36,205 nt of DNA, taken from NCBI RefSeq assembly GCF_000003605.2, contig NW_003107753.1, positions 1 through 36,205 on the forward strand, in the 5' to 3' direction. Shown piece by piece: positions 21,831 through 34,000 of the stretch (within the stretch, counting starts at the first letter, position 1; each line of letters opens with the position of its first letter). Source of the DNA: Saccoglossus kowalevskii. Taxonomy: Eukaryota > Hemichordata > Enteropneusta > Harrimaniidae. Under the pieces are notes generated by a model that searched no databases, had not been told where the DNA came from, and was given only the letters and a program-made list of their open reading frames with translations. Position numbers and translations under genes: made by a program.

Positions 21831-24800
21831 TACAGAGCCTGTAACTTGGCTCGTAATGGGTAATGTATCAAGTATTATATTCGCTACATAGCCCTGTAAC
21901 TTAACTAGTACTGTGTAATGTATCAAGTATTATAATCGCTACAGAGCCTGTAACTTGGCTCGTAATGGGTAATGTATCAAGTATTATAATCGCTACATAG
22001 CCCTGTAAATTAGCTCGCACTGTGTAATGTGTCGAGTATTATAATCGCTAAAAAGTCCTGTAAATTAGCTCGTACTGTGTAATATGTCGAGTATTATAAT
22101 CGCTACAGAGTCCTGTAACTTAGCTTGTACTGAGTAATATATCAAGTATTATAATCGCTACAGAGCCTGTAACTTGGCTCGTAATGGGTAATGTATCGAG
22201 TATTATAATCGCTACATAGCCCTGTAACATAGCTCGTACTGTGTAATGTATCAAGTATTATAACTGCTACAGAGTCTGTAACTAAGCTTGTACTGTGTAA
22301 TGTATCAAGTATTATAATCGCTACAGAGCCTGTAACTTAGCTCGTACTGTGTAATGTATCAAGTATTATAATCGCTACAGAGTCTGTAACTTAGCTCGTA
22401 CTGTGTAATGTATCAACTATTATACTCGCTACAGAGCCTGTAACTTGGCTCGTAATGGGTAATGTATCTAGTATTATAACCGCTACATAGCCCTGTAACT
22501 TAACTAGTACTGTGTAATGTATCAAGTATTATAATCGCTACAAAGTCCTGTAACTTAGCTCGTACTGTGTAATGTATCAAGTATTATAATCGCTACATAG
22601 CCCTTTAAATTAGCTCGTACTGTGTAATGAATCAAGTTTTAAAATCGCTACATACCCCTGTAACTTAGCTCGTACTGTGTAATGTATCGAGTATTATAAT
22701 CGCTGCATAGCCCTGTAACTTATCTCGTACTGTGTAATGTGTCGAGTATTAGACTCGCTACAGAGTCTGTAACTTAGCTCGGATTGTGTAATGTATCAAA
22801 TATTATATTCGCTACATAGCCCTGTAACTTAACTAGTACTGTGTAATGTATCAAGTATTATAATCGCTACAGAGCCTGTAACTTAGCTTGTACTGTGTAA
22901 TGTATCAAGTATTATAATCGCTACAGAGTCTGTAACTTAGCTCGTACTGTGTAATGTATTACTTATTATAATCGCTACAGATCCTGTAACTTAGCTCATA
23001 GTGGGTAATGTATCAAGTATTATACTCGCTACAGAGCCTGTAACTTGGCTCGTAATGGGTAATGCATCAAGTATTATAACCGCTACATAGCCCTGTAACT
23101 TAACTAGTACTGTGTAATGTATCAAGTATTATAATCGCTAAAAAGTCCTGTAAATTAGCTCGTACTGTGTAATATGTCGAGTATTATAATCGCTACAGAG
23201 TCCTGTAACTTAGCTTGTACTGAGTAATATATCAAGTATTATAATCGCTACAGAGCCTGTAACTTGGCTCGTAATGGGTAATGTATCGAGTATTATAATC
23301 GCTACATAGCCCTGTAACATAGCTCGTACTGTGTAATGTATCAAGTATTATAACTGCTACAGAGTCTGTAACTAAGCTTGTACTGTGTAATGTATCAAGT
23401 ATTATAATCGCTACAGAGCCTGTAACTTAGCTCGTACTGTGTAATGTATCAAGTATTATAATCGCTACAGAGTCTGTAACTTAGCTCGTACTGTGTAATG
23501 TATCAACTATTATACTCGCTACAGAGCCTGTAACTTGGCTCGTAATGGGTAATGTATCTAGTATTATAACCACTACATAGCCCTGTAACTTAACTAGTAC
23601 TGTGTAATGTATCAAGTATTATAATCGCTACAAAGTCCTGTAACTTAGCTCGTACTGTGTAATGTATCAAGTATTATAATCGCTACATAGCCCTTTAAAT
23701 TAGCTCGTACTGTGTAATGAATCAAGTTTTAAAATCGCTACATACCCCTGTAACTTAGCTCGTACTGTGTAATGTATCGAGTATTATAATCGCTGCATAG
23801 CCCTGTAACTTATCTCGTACTGTGTAATGTGTCGAGTATTAGACTCGCTACAGAGTCTGTAACTTAGCTCGGATTGTGTAATGTATCAAATATTATATTC
23901 GCTACATAGCCCTGTAACTTAACTAGTACTGTGTAATGTATCAAGTATTATAATCGCTACAGAGCCTGTAACTTAGCTCGTACTGTGTAATGTATCAAGT
24001 ATTATAATCGCTACAGAGTCTGTAACTTAGCTCGTACTGTGTAATGTATTACTTATTATAATCGCTACAGATCCTGTAACTTAGCTCATAGTGGGTAATG
24101 TATCAAGTATTATACTCGTTACAGAGCCTGTAACTTGGCTCGTAATGGGTAATGCATCAAGTATTATAACCGCTACATAGCCCTGTAACTTAACTAGTAC
24201 TATGTAATGTATCAAGTATTATAATCGCTAAAAAGTCCTGTAAATTAGCTCGTACTGTGTAATATGTCGAGTATTATAATCGCTACAGAGTCCTGTAACT
24301 TAGCTTGTACTGAGTAATATATCAAGTATTATAATCGCTACAGAGCCTGTAACTTGGCTCGTAATGGGTAATGTATCAAGTATTATAATCGCTACATAGC
24401 CCTGTAACATAGCTCGTACTGTGTAATGTATCAAGTATTATAACTGCTACAGAGTCTGTAACTAAGCTTGTACTGTGTAATGTATCAAGTATTATAATCG
24501 CTACAGAGCCTATAACTTAGCTCGTACTGTGTAATGTATCAAGTATTATAATCGCTACAGAGTCTGTAACTTAGCTCGTACTGTGTAATGTATCAACTAT
24601 TATACTCGCTACAGAGCCTGTAACTTGGCTCGTAATGGGTAATGTATCTAGTATTATAACCGCTACATAGCCCTGTAACTTAACTAGTACTGTGTAATGT
24701 ATCAAGTATTATAATCGCTACAAAGTCCTGTAACTTAGCTCGTACTGTGTAATGTATCAAGTATTATAATCGCTACATAGCCCTTTAAATTAGCTCGTAC

Positions 24801-25670
24801 TGTGTAATGAATCAAGTTTTAAAATCGCTACATACCCCTGTAACTTAGCTCGTACTGTGTAATATATCGAGTATTATAATCGCTGCATAGCCCTGTAACT
24901 TATCTCGTACTGTGTAATGTGTCGAGTATTAGACTCGCTACAGAGTCTGTAACTTAGCTCGGATTGTGTAATGTATCAAATATTATATTCGCTACATAGC
25001 CCTGTAACTTAACTAGTACTGTGTAATGTATCAAGTATTATAATCGCTACAGAGCCTGTAACTTGGCTCGTAATGGGCAATGTATCAAGTATTATATTCG
25101 CTACATAGCCCTGTAACTTAACTAGTACTGTGTAATGTATCAAGTATTATAATCGCTACAGAGCCTGTAACTTGGCTCGTAATGGGTAATGTATCAAGTA
25201 TTATAATCGCTACAAAGCCCTGTAAATTAGCTCGCGGTGTGTAATGTGTCGAGTATTATAATCGCTAAAAAGTCCTGTAAATTAGCTCGTACTGTGTAAT
25301 ATGTCGAGTATTATAATCGCTACAGAGTCCTGTAACTTAGCTTGTACTGAGTAATATATCAAGTATTATAATCGCTACAGAGCCTGTAACTTGGCTCGTA
25401 ATGGGTATTGTATCAAGTATTATAATCGCTACATAGCCCTGTAACATAGCTCGTACTGTGTAATGTATCAAGTATTATAACTGCTACAGAGTCTGTAACT
25501 AAGCTTGTACTGTGTAATGTATCAAGTATTATAATCGCTACAGAGCCTGTAACTTAGCTCGTACTGTGTAATGTATCAAGTATTATAATCGCTACAGAGT
25601 CTGTAACTTAGCTCGTACTGTGTAATGTATCAACTATTATACTCGCTACAGAGCCTGTAACTTGGCTCGT
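21830..25670 (+). repeat. Longest HOR-B array, HindIII marks at 22,284, 23,374, 24,464 and 25,501
   Basis: The first two intervals are both 1,090 bases and the third is 1,037. The 1,090-base units carry an extra HOR-A-derived series (ATTACTTATTATAATCG, AGATCC, CTCATAGTGGG, GCATCAAG with AACCGC) before GCTAAAAAGTCC. The third instead has two 109-base dimers. Neighbouring copies differ by only a few bases. These include TAGCTTGTACTG at about 22,885 against TAGCTCGTACTG one unit later, AACCACTAC near 23,569, ACTCGTTACAG at 24,115, and AGCCTATAAC near 24,507. This looks like the most recently homogenised stretch of HOR-B. Confidence 0.9.
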
Positions 25671-28500
25671 AATGTGTAATGTATCAAGTATATAACCCGC
25701 TACATAGCCCTGTAACTTAACAAGTACTGTGTAATGTATCAAGTATTATAATCGCTACAGAGCCTGTAACTTAGCTCGTACTGTGTAATGTATCAAGTAT
25801 TATAATCGATGCATAGCCGTGTAACTTAGCTCGTACTTTGTAATGTATCGAGTATTATAATCGCTACAGAGTCTGTAACTTAGCTTGTACTGTGTAATGT
25901 ATCAAGTATTATAACTGCTACAGAGTCTGTAAGTAAGCTCGTACTGTGTAATGTATCAAGTATTATAATAGCTACATAGCCGTGTAACTTAGCTCGTACT
26001 TTGTAATGTATCGAGTATTATAATTGCTACAGAGTCTGTAACTTAGCTTGTACTGTGTAATGTATCAAGTATTATAACTGCTACAGAGTATGTAACTTAG
26101 CTCGTACTGTGTAATGTATTATGTATTATAATCGCTACGGAGCCGGTAACTTAGCACGTACTGTGTAATGTATTAAGTATTATAATCGCTACAGAGTCTG
26201 TAACTTATCTCGTACTGTGTAATATATTAAGTATTATAATCGCTACAAAGTCCTGTAACTTAGCTCGTACTGTGTAATGTATCAAGTATTATAATCGCTA
26301 CATAGCCCTTTAAATTAGCTCGTACTGTGTAATGAATCAAGTTTTAAAATCGCTACATACCCCTGTAACTTAGCTCGTACTGTGTAATGTATCGAGTATT
26401 ATAATCGCTGCATAGCCCTGTAACTTATCTCGTACTGTGTAATGTGTCGAGTATTAGACTCGCTACAGAGTCTGTAACTTAGCTCGGATTGTGTAATGTA
26501 TCAAATATTATATTCGCTACATAGCCCTGTAACTTAACTAGTACTGTGTAATGTATCAAGTATTATAATCGCTACAGAGCCTGTAACTTAGCTCGTACTG
26601 TGTAATGTATCAAGTATTTATATCGCTACAGAGTCTGTAACTTAGCTCGTACTGTGTAATGTATTACTTATTATAATCGCTACAGATCCTGTAACTTAGC
26701 TCATAGTGGGTAATGTATCAAGTATTATACTCGCTACAGAGCCTGTAACTTGGCTCGTAATGGGTAATGCATCAAGTATTATAACCGCTACATAGCCCTG
26801 TATCTTAACTAGTACTGTGTAATGTATCAAGTATTATAATCGCTACAGAGTCTGTAACTTAGCTTGTACTATGTAATGTATCAAGTATTATAACTGCTAC
26901 AGAGTCTGTAACTAAGCTCGTACTGTGTAATATGTCGAGTATTATAATCGCTACAGAGTCTGTAACTTAGCTCGTACTATGTAATGTATTATGTATTATA
27001 ATCGCTACGGAGCCTGTAACTTAGCACGTACTGTGTAATGTATTAAGTATTATAATCGCTACAGAGTCTGTAACTTATCTCGTACTGTGTAATATATTAA
27101 GTATTATAATCGCTACAGAGTACTGCAACTTAGCTCGTACTGTGTAATGTGTCGAGTATTATAATCTCTACATAGCCCTGTAACTTAGCTCGTACAGTGT
27201 AATGTATCAAGTAATACAATCGCTACATAGCCCTGAAACTAGCTCGTACTGTGTAATGTATCAAGTATATTAATCGCTACATAGCCCTGTTACTTAGCTC
27301 GTACTGTGTAATGTGTCGAGTATTATAAACGCTAAAAAGTCCAGTAACTTAGCTCGTACTGTGTGATATGTCGAGTATTATAATCGCTACATAGCCCTGT
27401 AACTTAGCTTGTACTGTGTAATATATCAAGTATTATAATCGCTACATAGCCCTGTAACGTGTCTCGTAATGAGTAATGTATCAAGTATTATAATCGCCAC
27501 ATAGCCCTGTAACTTAGCTCGTACTGTGTAATGTATTAAGTATTATAATCGCTACATAGCCCTGTAACTTAGCTCGCACTGTGTAATGTATCAAGTATTA
27601 TAATCGCTAAAAAGTCCTGTAAATTAGCTCGTACTGTGTAATATGTCGAGTATTATAATCGCTACATAGCCCTGTAACTTAGCTTGTACTGTGTGATATA
27701 TCAAGTATTATAATCGCTACAGAGCCTGTAACTTAGCTCGGATTGTGTAATGTATCAAGTATTATAATCGATACATAGCCTGTAACTTAGCTCGTACTGT
27801 GTAATGTATTAAGTATTATAATCGCCTCGGAGCCTGTAACGTAGCTCGTAGTGGGTAATGTATCAAGTATTATAATCGCTACAGAGTACTGTAACTTGGC
27901 TCGTAATGGGTAATGTATCAAGTATTATAATCTCTACATAGCCCTGTATCTTAGCTCGTACAGTGTAATGTATCAAGTAATACAATCGCTACATAGCCCT
28001 GAAACTAGCTCGTACTGTGTAATGTATTAAGTATATTAATCGCTACATAGCCCTGTTACTTAGCTCGCACTGTGTAATGTGTCGAGTATTATAAACGCTA
28101 AAAAGTCCAGTAACTTAGCTCGTACTGTGTGATATGTCGAGTATTATAATCGCTACAAAGTCCTGTAACTTAGCTTGTACTGTGTAATATATCAAGTATT
28201 ATAATCGCTACAGAGACTGTAACGTGTCTCGTAATGAGTAATGTATCAAGTATTATAATCGCTACATAGCCCTGTAACTTAACTAGTACTGTGTAATGTA
28301 TCGAGCATTATAATCGCTACAGAGTCTGTAACTTAGCTATAACTGTGTAATGTATCAAGTATTATAATCGCTACAGAGCCTGTACCTTAGCTCGTACTGT
28401 GTAATGTATTAAGTATTATAATCGCTACATAGCCCTGTAACTTATCTCGTACTGAGTAATGTGTCGAGTATTAGAATCGCTACAGAGTCTGTAACTTAGC
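25670..28500 (+). repeat. Mosaic of short HOR-A and HOR-B pieces
   Basis: A disturbed monomer near 25,682-25,700 (ATCAAGTATATAACCCGC) starts the mosaic, with AACAAGTACTG near 25,719. Diverged A units with CATAGCCGTG and GTACTTTGTAATG follow to about 26,235. HOR-B (CCTTTAAATTAG to GCATCAAG) runs to about 26,830. Diverged A (GCACGTACTGTG, AAGTAATACAATCG, AACGCTAAAAAGTCC) runs to about 27,480, then a consensus-like stretch in which many variants read as CATAGCCC. A cleaner HOR-A piece from about 27,930 matches 21,120 onward at offset 6,812. Confidence 0.75.
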
Positions 28501-28640
28501 TCGGATTGTGTAATGTATCAAGTATTATAATCGATACAGAGCCTGTAACTTAGCTCGTACTGTGTAATGTATTAAGTATTATAATCGCCTCGGAGCCTGT
28601 AACGTAGCTCGTAGTGGGTAATGTATCAAGTATTATAATC
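28500..28640 (+). repeat. HOR-C-like insert, second copy
   Basis: The same CTCGGATTGTG, CGATACAGAGCC, CGCCTCGGAGCC and GTAGTGGG series as at 21,680-21,830, at offset 6,812. It separates a HOR-A block from a HOR-B block, as in the other two copies. Confidence 0.85.
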
Positions 28641-30850
28641 GCTACAGAGCCTGTAACTTGGCTCGTAATGGGTAATGTATCAAGTATTATATTCGCTACA
28701 TAGCCCTGTAACTTAACTAGTACTGTGTAATGTATCAAGTATTATAATCGCTACAGAGCCTGTAACTTGGCTCGTAATGGGTAATGTATCAAGTATTATA
28801 ATCGCTACATAGCCCTGTAAATTAGCTCGCACTGTGTAATGTGTCGAGTATTATAATCGCTAAAAAGTCCTGTAAATTAGCTCGTACTGTGTAATATGTC
28901 GAGTATTATAATCGCTACAGAGTCCTGTAAACTTAGCTTGTACTGAGTAATATATCAAGTATTATAATCGCTACAGAGCCTGTAACTTGGCTCGTAATGG
29001 GTAATGTATCAAGTATTATAATCGCTACATAGCCCTGTAACATAGCTCGTACTGTGTAATGTATCAAGTATTATAACTGCTACAGAGTCTGTAACTAAGC
29101 TTGTACTGTGTAATGTATCAAGTATTATAATCGCTACAGAGCCTGTAACTTAGCTCGTACTGTGTAATGTATCAAGTATTATAATCGCTACAGAGTCTGT
29201 AACTTAGCTCGTACTGTGTAATGTATCAACTATTATACTCGCTACAGAGCCTGTAACTTGGCTCGTAATGGGTAATGTATCTAGTATTATAACCGCTACA
29301 TAGCCCTGTAACTTAACTAGTACTGTGTAATGTATCAAGTATTATAATCGCTACAGAACCCTGTAACTTATCTCGTACTGTATAATGTATTAAGTATTAT
29401 AATCGCTACAGTGTCATGTAATATAGAGCCCGTACTGTGTAATGTGTCGAGTATTATAATCGCTACATAGCCCTGTGACTTATCTCGTACTGTGTAATGT
29501 ATCGAGCATTATAATCGCTACAGAGTCTGTAACTTAGCTCTTACTGTGTAATGTATCAAGTATTATAATCGCTACAGAGCCTGTAACTGTAGCTCGTACT
29601 GTGTAATGTATTAAGTATTATAATCGCTACATAGCCCTGTAACTTATCTCGTACTGTGTAATGTGTCGAGTATTAGAATCGCTACAGAGCCTGTAACTTA
29701 GCTCGTACTGTGTAATGTATCAAGTATTATAATCGCTACAGAGTCTGTAACTTAGCTCGTACTGTGTAAGGTATCAAGTATTATAACTGCTACAGAGTCT
29801 GTAACTAAGCTTGTACTGTGTAATGTATCAAGTATTATAATCGCTACAGAGCCTGTAACTTAGCTCGTACTGTGTAATGTATCAAGTATTATAATCGCTA
29901 CAGAGTCTGTAACTTAGCTCGTACTGTGTAAAGTATCAACTATTATACTCGCTACAGAGCCTGTAACTTGGCTCGTAAAGGGTAATGTATATAGTATTAT
30001 AACCGCTACATAGCCCTGTAACTTATCTAGTACTGTGTAATGTATCAACTATTATACTCGCTACAGAGCCTGTAACTTGGCTCGTAATGGGTAATGTATC
30101 TAGTATTATAACCGCTACATAGCCCTGTAACTTAACTAGTACTGTGTAATGTAATCGAGCATTATAATCCCTATCTTGAGTCTGTAACTTAGCTCTTACT
30201 GTGTAATGTATCAAGTATTATAATCGCTACAGAGCCTGTAACTTAGCTCGTACTGTGTAATGTACTAAGTATTATAATCGCTACATAGCCCTGTAACTTA
30301 TCTCGTACTGTGTAATGTGTCGAGTATTAGAATCGCTACAGAGCCTGTAACTTAGCTCGTACTGTGTAATGTATCAAGTATTATAATCGCTACAGAGTCT
30401 GTAACTTAGCTCGTACTGTGTAATGTATCAAGTATTATAACTGCTACAGAGTCTGTAACTAAGCTTGTACTGTGTAATGTATCAAGTATTATAATCGCTA
30501 CAGAGCCTGTAACTTAGCTCGTACTGTGTAATGTATCAAGTATTATAATCGCTACAGAGTCTGTAACTTAGCTCGTACTGTGTAATGTATCAACTATTAT
30601 ACTCGCTACAGAGCCTGTAACTTGGCTCGTAAAGGGTAATGTATCTAGTATTATAACCGCTACATAGCCCTGTAACTTATCTAGTACTGTGTAATGTATC
30701 AAGTATTATAATCGCTACAAAGTCATGTAACTTAGCTCGTACTGTGTAATGTATCAAGTATTATAATCGCTACATAGCCCTTTAAATTAGCTCGTACTGT
30801 GTAATGAATCAAGTTTTAAAATCGCTACATACCCCTGTAACTTAGCTCGT
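28640..30850 (+). repeat. HOR-B / HOR-A mosaic with a damaged monomer
   Basis: HOR-B runs through the HindIII site at 29,097 to about 29,345. The HOR-A extension then follows, with AGAACCCTG near 29,354 and CAGTGTCATG at 29,409. Short B pieces with HindIII sites at 29,807 and 30,461 come next. An extra A gives GTAAACTTAG near 28,929, offsetting later marks by one. An extra base gives AACTGTAGCTCG near 29,586. Near 30,150-30,180 one monomer is damaged. The order GAGCATTATAATC, CTCTTACTG, TGTACTAAG and then HindIII repeats the junctions at 3.9-4.2 kb and 18.4-18.7 kb. Confidence 0.8.
30135..30182 (+). repeat. Damaged monomer with clustered changes
   Basis: The usual GTATCGAGCATTATAATCG reads GTAATCGAGCATTATAATCC, and the following CTACAGAG linker reads CTATCTTGAG. 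An inserted A, a substitution and a small replaced tract lie within 30 bases, which is rare in this window. The next monomer is normal. The changes are absent from the sister junctions near 3,847 and 18,379, so they arose after that junction was copied, or are a sequence error. Confidence 0.8.
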
Positions 30851-31045
30851 ACTGTGTAATGTATCAAGTATTATAATCGCTACAAAGTCCTGTAACTTAG
30901 CTCGTACTGTGTAATGTATCAAGTATTATAATCGCTACATAGCCCTTTAAATTAGCTCGTACTGTGTAATGAATCAAGTTTTAAAATCGCTACATACCCC
31001 TGTAACTTAGCTCGTACTGTGTAATGTATCGAGTATTATAATCGC
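30719..31045 (+). repeat. 165-base trimer duplication in HOR-B
   Basis: The AAAGTC linker occurs at 30,719 (AAAGTCATG) and 30,884 (AAAGTCCTG), 165 bases apart. Each is followed by CCTTTAAATTAG, GAATCAAGTTTTAAAATCG and CATACCCC. Three 55-base monomers are present twice. The first copy has the CATG variant shared with 871 and 18,947. The second has the common CCTG form, so the two copies came from different HOR-B sources. Confidence 0.85.
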
Positions 31046-34000
31046 TGCATAGCCCTGTAACTTATCTCGTACTGTGTAATGTGTCGAGTATTAGACTCGC
31101 TACAGAGTCTGTAACTTAGCTCGGATTGTGTAATGTATCAAATATTATATTCGCTACATAGCCCTGTAACTTAACTAGTACTGTGTAATGTATCAAGTAT
31201 TATAATCGCTACAGAGCCTGTAACTTAGCTCGTACTGTGTAATGTATCAAGTATTATAATCGCTACAGAGTCTGTAACTTAGCTCGTACTGTGTAATGTA
31301 TTACTTATTATAATCGCTACAGATCCTGTAACTTAGCTCATAGTGGGTAATGTTTCAAGTATTATACTCGCTACAGAGCCTGTAACTTGGCTCGTAATGG
31401 GTAATGCATCAAGTAATATAACCGCTACATAGCCCTGTAACTTAACTAGTACTGTGTAATGTATCAAGTATTATAATCGCTACTGAGCCTGTAACTTAGC
31501 TCGTACTGTGTAATGTATCAAGTATTATAATCGCTACATAGCCGTGTAACTTAGCTCGTACTTTGTAATGTATCGATTATTATAATCGCTACAGAGTATG
31601 TAACGTAGCTCGTAATGGGTAATGTATCAAGAATTATAATCGCTACAGAGCATGTAACTTAGCTCGTACTGTGTAATATGTCGAGTATTATAATCGCTAC
31701 AGAGTCTGTAACTTATCTCGTACTGTGTAATGTATTAATTATTATAATGGCTACAGATACTGTAACTTAGTTCGTACTGTGTAAAGTATCAAGTTTTATA
31801 CTCGCTACATAACCCTGAAACTAGCTCGTATACTGTAATGTATCAAGTATTATAATCGCTACATAGCCGTGTAACTTAGCTCGGACTGTGTAATGTATCA
31901 AGTATTATAATTGATACAGAGCCTGTAACTTAGCTCGTACTGTGTAATGTATTATGTATTATATTCGCTACGGAGCCTGTAACTTAGCACGTTCTGTGTA
32001 ATGTATCAAGTATTTTAATCGCTACAGAGTCTGTAACTTATCTCGTACTGTGTAATATATTAAGTATTATAATCGCTACAGAGTACTGCAACTTAGCTCG
32101 TAATGTGTAATGTGTCGAGTATTATAATCTCTACATAGCCCTGTAACTTAGCTCGTACAGTGTAATGTATCAAGTAATACAATCGCTACATAGCCCTGAA
32201 ACTAGCTCGTACTGTGTAATGTATTAAGTATATTAATCGCTACATAGCCCTGTTACTTAGCTCGCACTGTGTAATGTGTCGAGTATTATAAACGCTAAAA
32301 AGTCCAGTAACTTAGCTCGTACTGTGTGATATGTCGAGTATTATAATCGCTACAAAGTCCTGTAACTTAGCTTGTACTGTGTAATATATCAAGTATTATA
32401 ATCGCTACAGAGACTGTAACGTGGCTCGTAATGAGTAATGTATCAAGTATTATAATCGCTACATAGCCCTGTAACTTAACTAGTACTGTGTAATGTATCG
32501 AGCATTATAATCGCTACAGAGCCTGTAACTTGGCTCGTAATGGGCAATGTATCAAGTATTATATTCGCTACATAGCCCTGTAACTTAACTAGTACTGTGT
32601 AATGTATCAAGTATTATAATCGCTACAGAGCCTGTAACTTGGCTCGTAATGGGTAATGTATCAAGTATTATAATCGCTACAAAGCCCTGTAAATTAGCTC
32701 GCGCTGTGTAATGTGTCGAGTATTATAATCGCTAAAAAGTCCTGTAAATTAGCTCGTACTGTGTAATATGTCGAGTATTATAATCGCTACAGAGTCCTGT
32801 AACTTAGCTTGTACTGAGTAATATATCAAGTATTATAATCGCTACAGAGCCTGTAACTTGGCTCGTAATGGGTATTGTATCAAGTATTATAATCGCTACA
32901 TAGCCCTGTAACATAGCTCGTACTGTGTAATGTATCAAGTATTATAACTGCTACAGAGTCTGTAACTAAGCTTGTACTGTGTAATGTATCAAGTATTATA
33001 ATCGCTACAGAGCCTGTAACTTAGCTCGTACTGTGTAATGTATCAAGTATTATAATCGCTACAGAGTCTGTAACTTAGCTCGTACTGTGTAATGTATCAA
33101 CTATTATACTCGCTACAGAGCCTGTAACTTGGCTCGTAATGGGTAATGTATCTAGTATTATAACCGCTACATAGCCCTGTAACTTAACTAGTACTGTGTA
33201 ATGTATCAAGTATTATAATCGCTACAAAGTCCTGTAACTTAGCTCGTACTGTGTAATGTATCAAGTATTATAATCGCTACATAGCCCTTTAAATTAGCTC
33301 GTACTGTGTAATGAATCAAGTTTTAAAATCGCTACATACCCCTGTAACTTAGCTCGTACTGTGTAATGTATCGAGTATTATAATCGCTGCATAGCCCTGT
33401 AACTTATCTCGTACTGTGTAATGTGTCGAGTATTAGACTCGCTACAGAGTCTGTAACTTAGCTCGGATTGTGTAATGTATCAAATATTATATTCGCTACA
33501 TAGCCCTGTAACTTAACTAGTACTGTGTAATGTATCAAGTATTATAATCGCTACAGAGCCTGTAACTTAGCTCGTACTGTGTAATGTATCAAGTATTATA
33601 ATCGCTACAGAGTCTGTAACTTAGCTCGTACTGTGTAATGTATTACTTATTATAATCGCTACAGATCCTGTAACTTAGCTCATAGTGGGTAATGTTTCAA
33701 GTATTATACTCGCTACAGAGCCTGTAACTTGGCTCGTAATGGGTAATGCATCAAGTAATATAACCGCTACATAGCCCTGTAACTTAACTAGTACTGTGTA
33801 ATGTATCAAGTATTATAATCGCTACTGAGCCTGTAACTTAGCTCGTACTGTGTAATGTATCAAGTATTATAATCGCTACATAGCCGTGTAACTTAGCTCG
33901 TACTTTGTAATGTATCGATTATTATAATCGCTACAGAGTATGTAACGTAGCTCGTAATGGGTAATGTATCAAGAATTATAATCGCTACAGAGCATGTAAC

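Noticed and set aside
21738-21926. Antisense open frame of 62 codons, with identical copies at 28,550-28,738 and 35,089-35,277
   Set aside because: The translation is itself an 18-residue repeat, which is one 54-base monomer per period. It is open only where consecutive monomers are 54 bases long. The identical copies are explained by copying of the same HOR piece. There is no independent sign of coding.
30023-30214. Antisense open frame of 63 codons with a non-repeating stretch
   Set aside because: It spans the damaged monomer at 30,150-30,180, whose added bases happen to keep the frame open. The rest is the same satellite translation.
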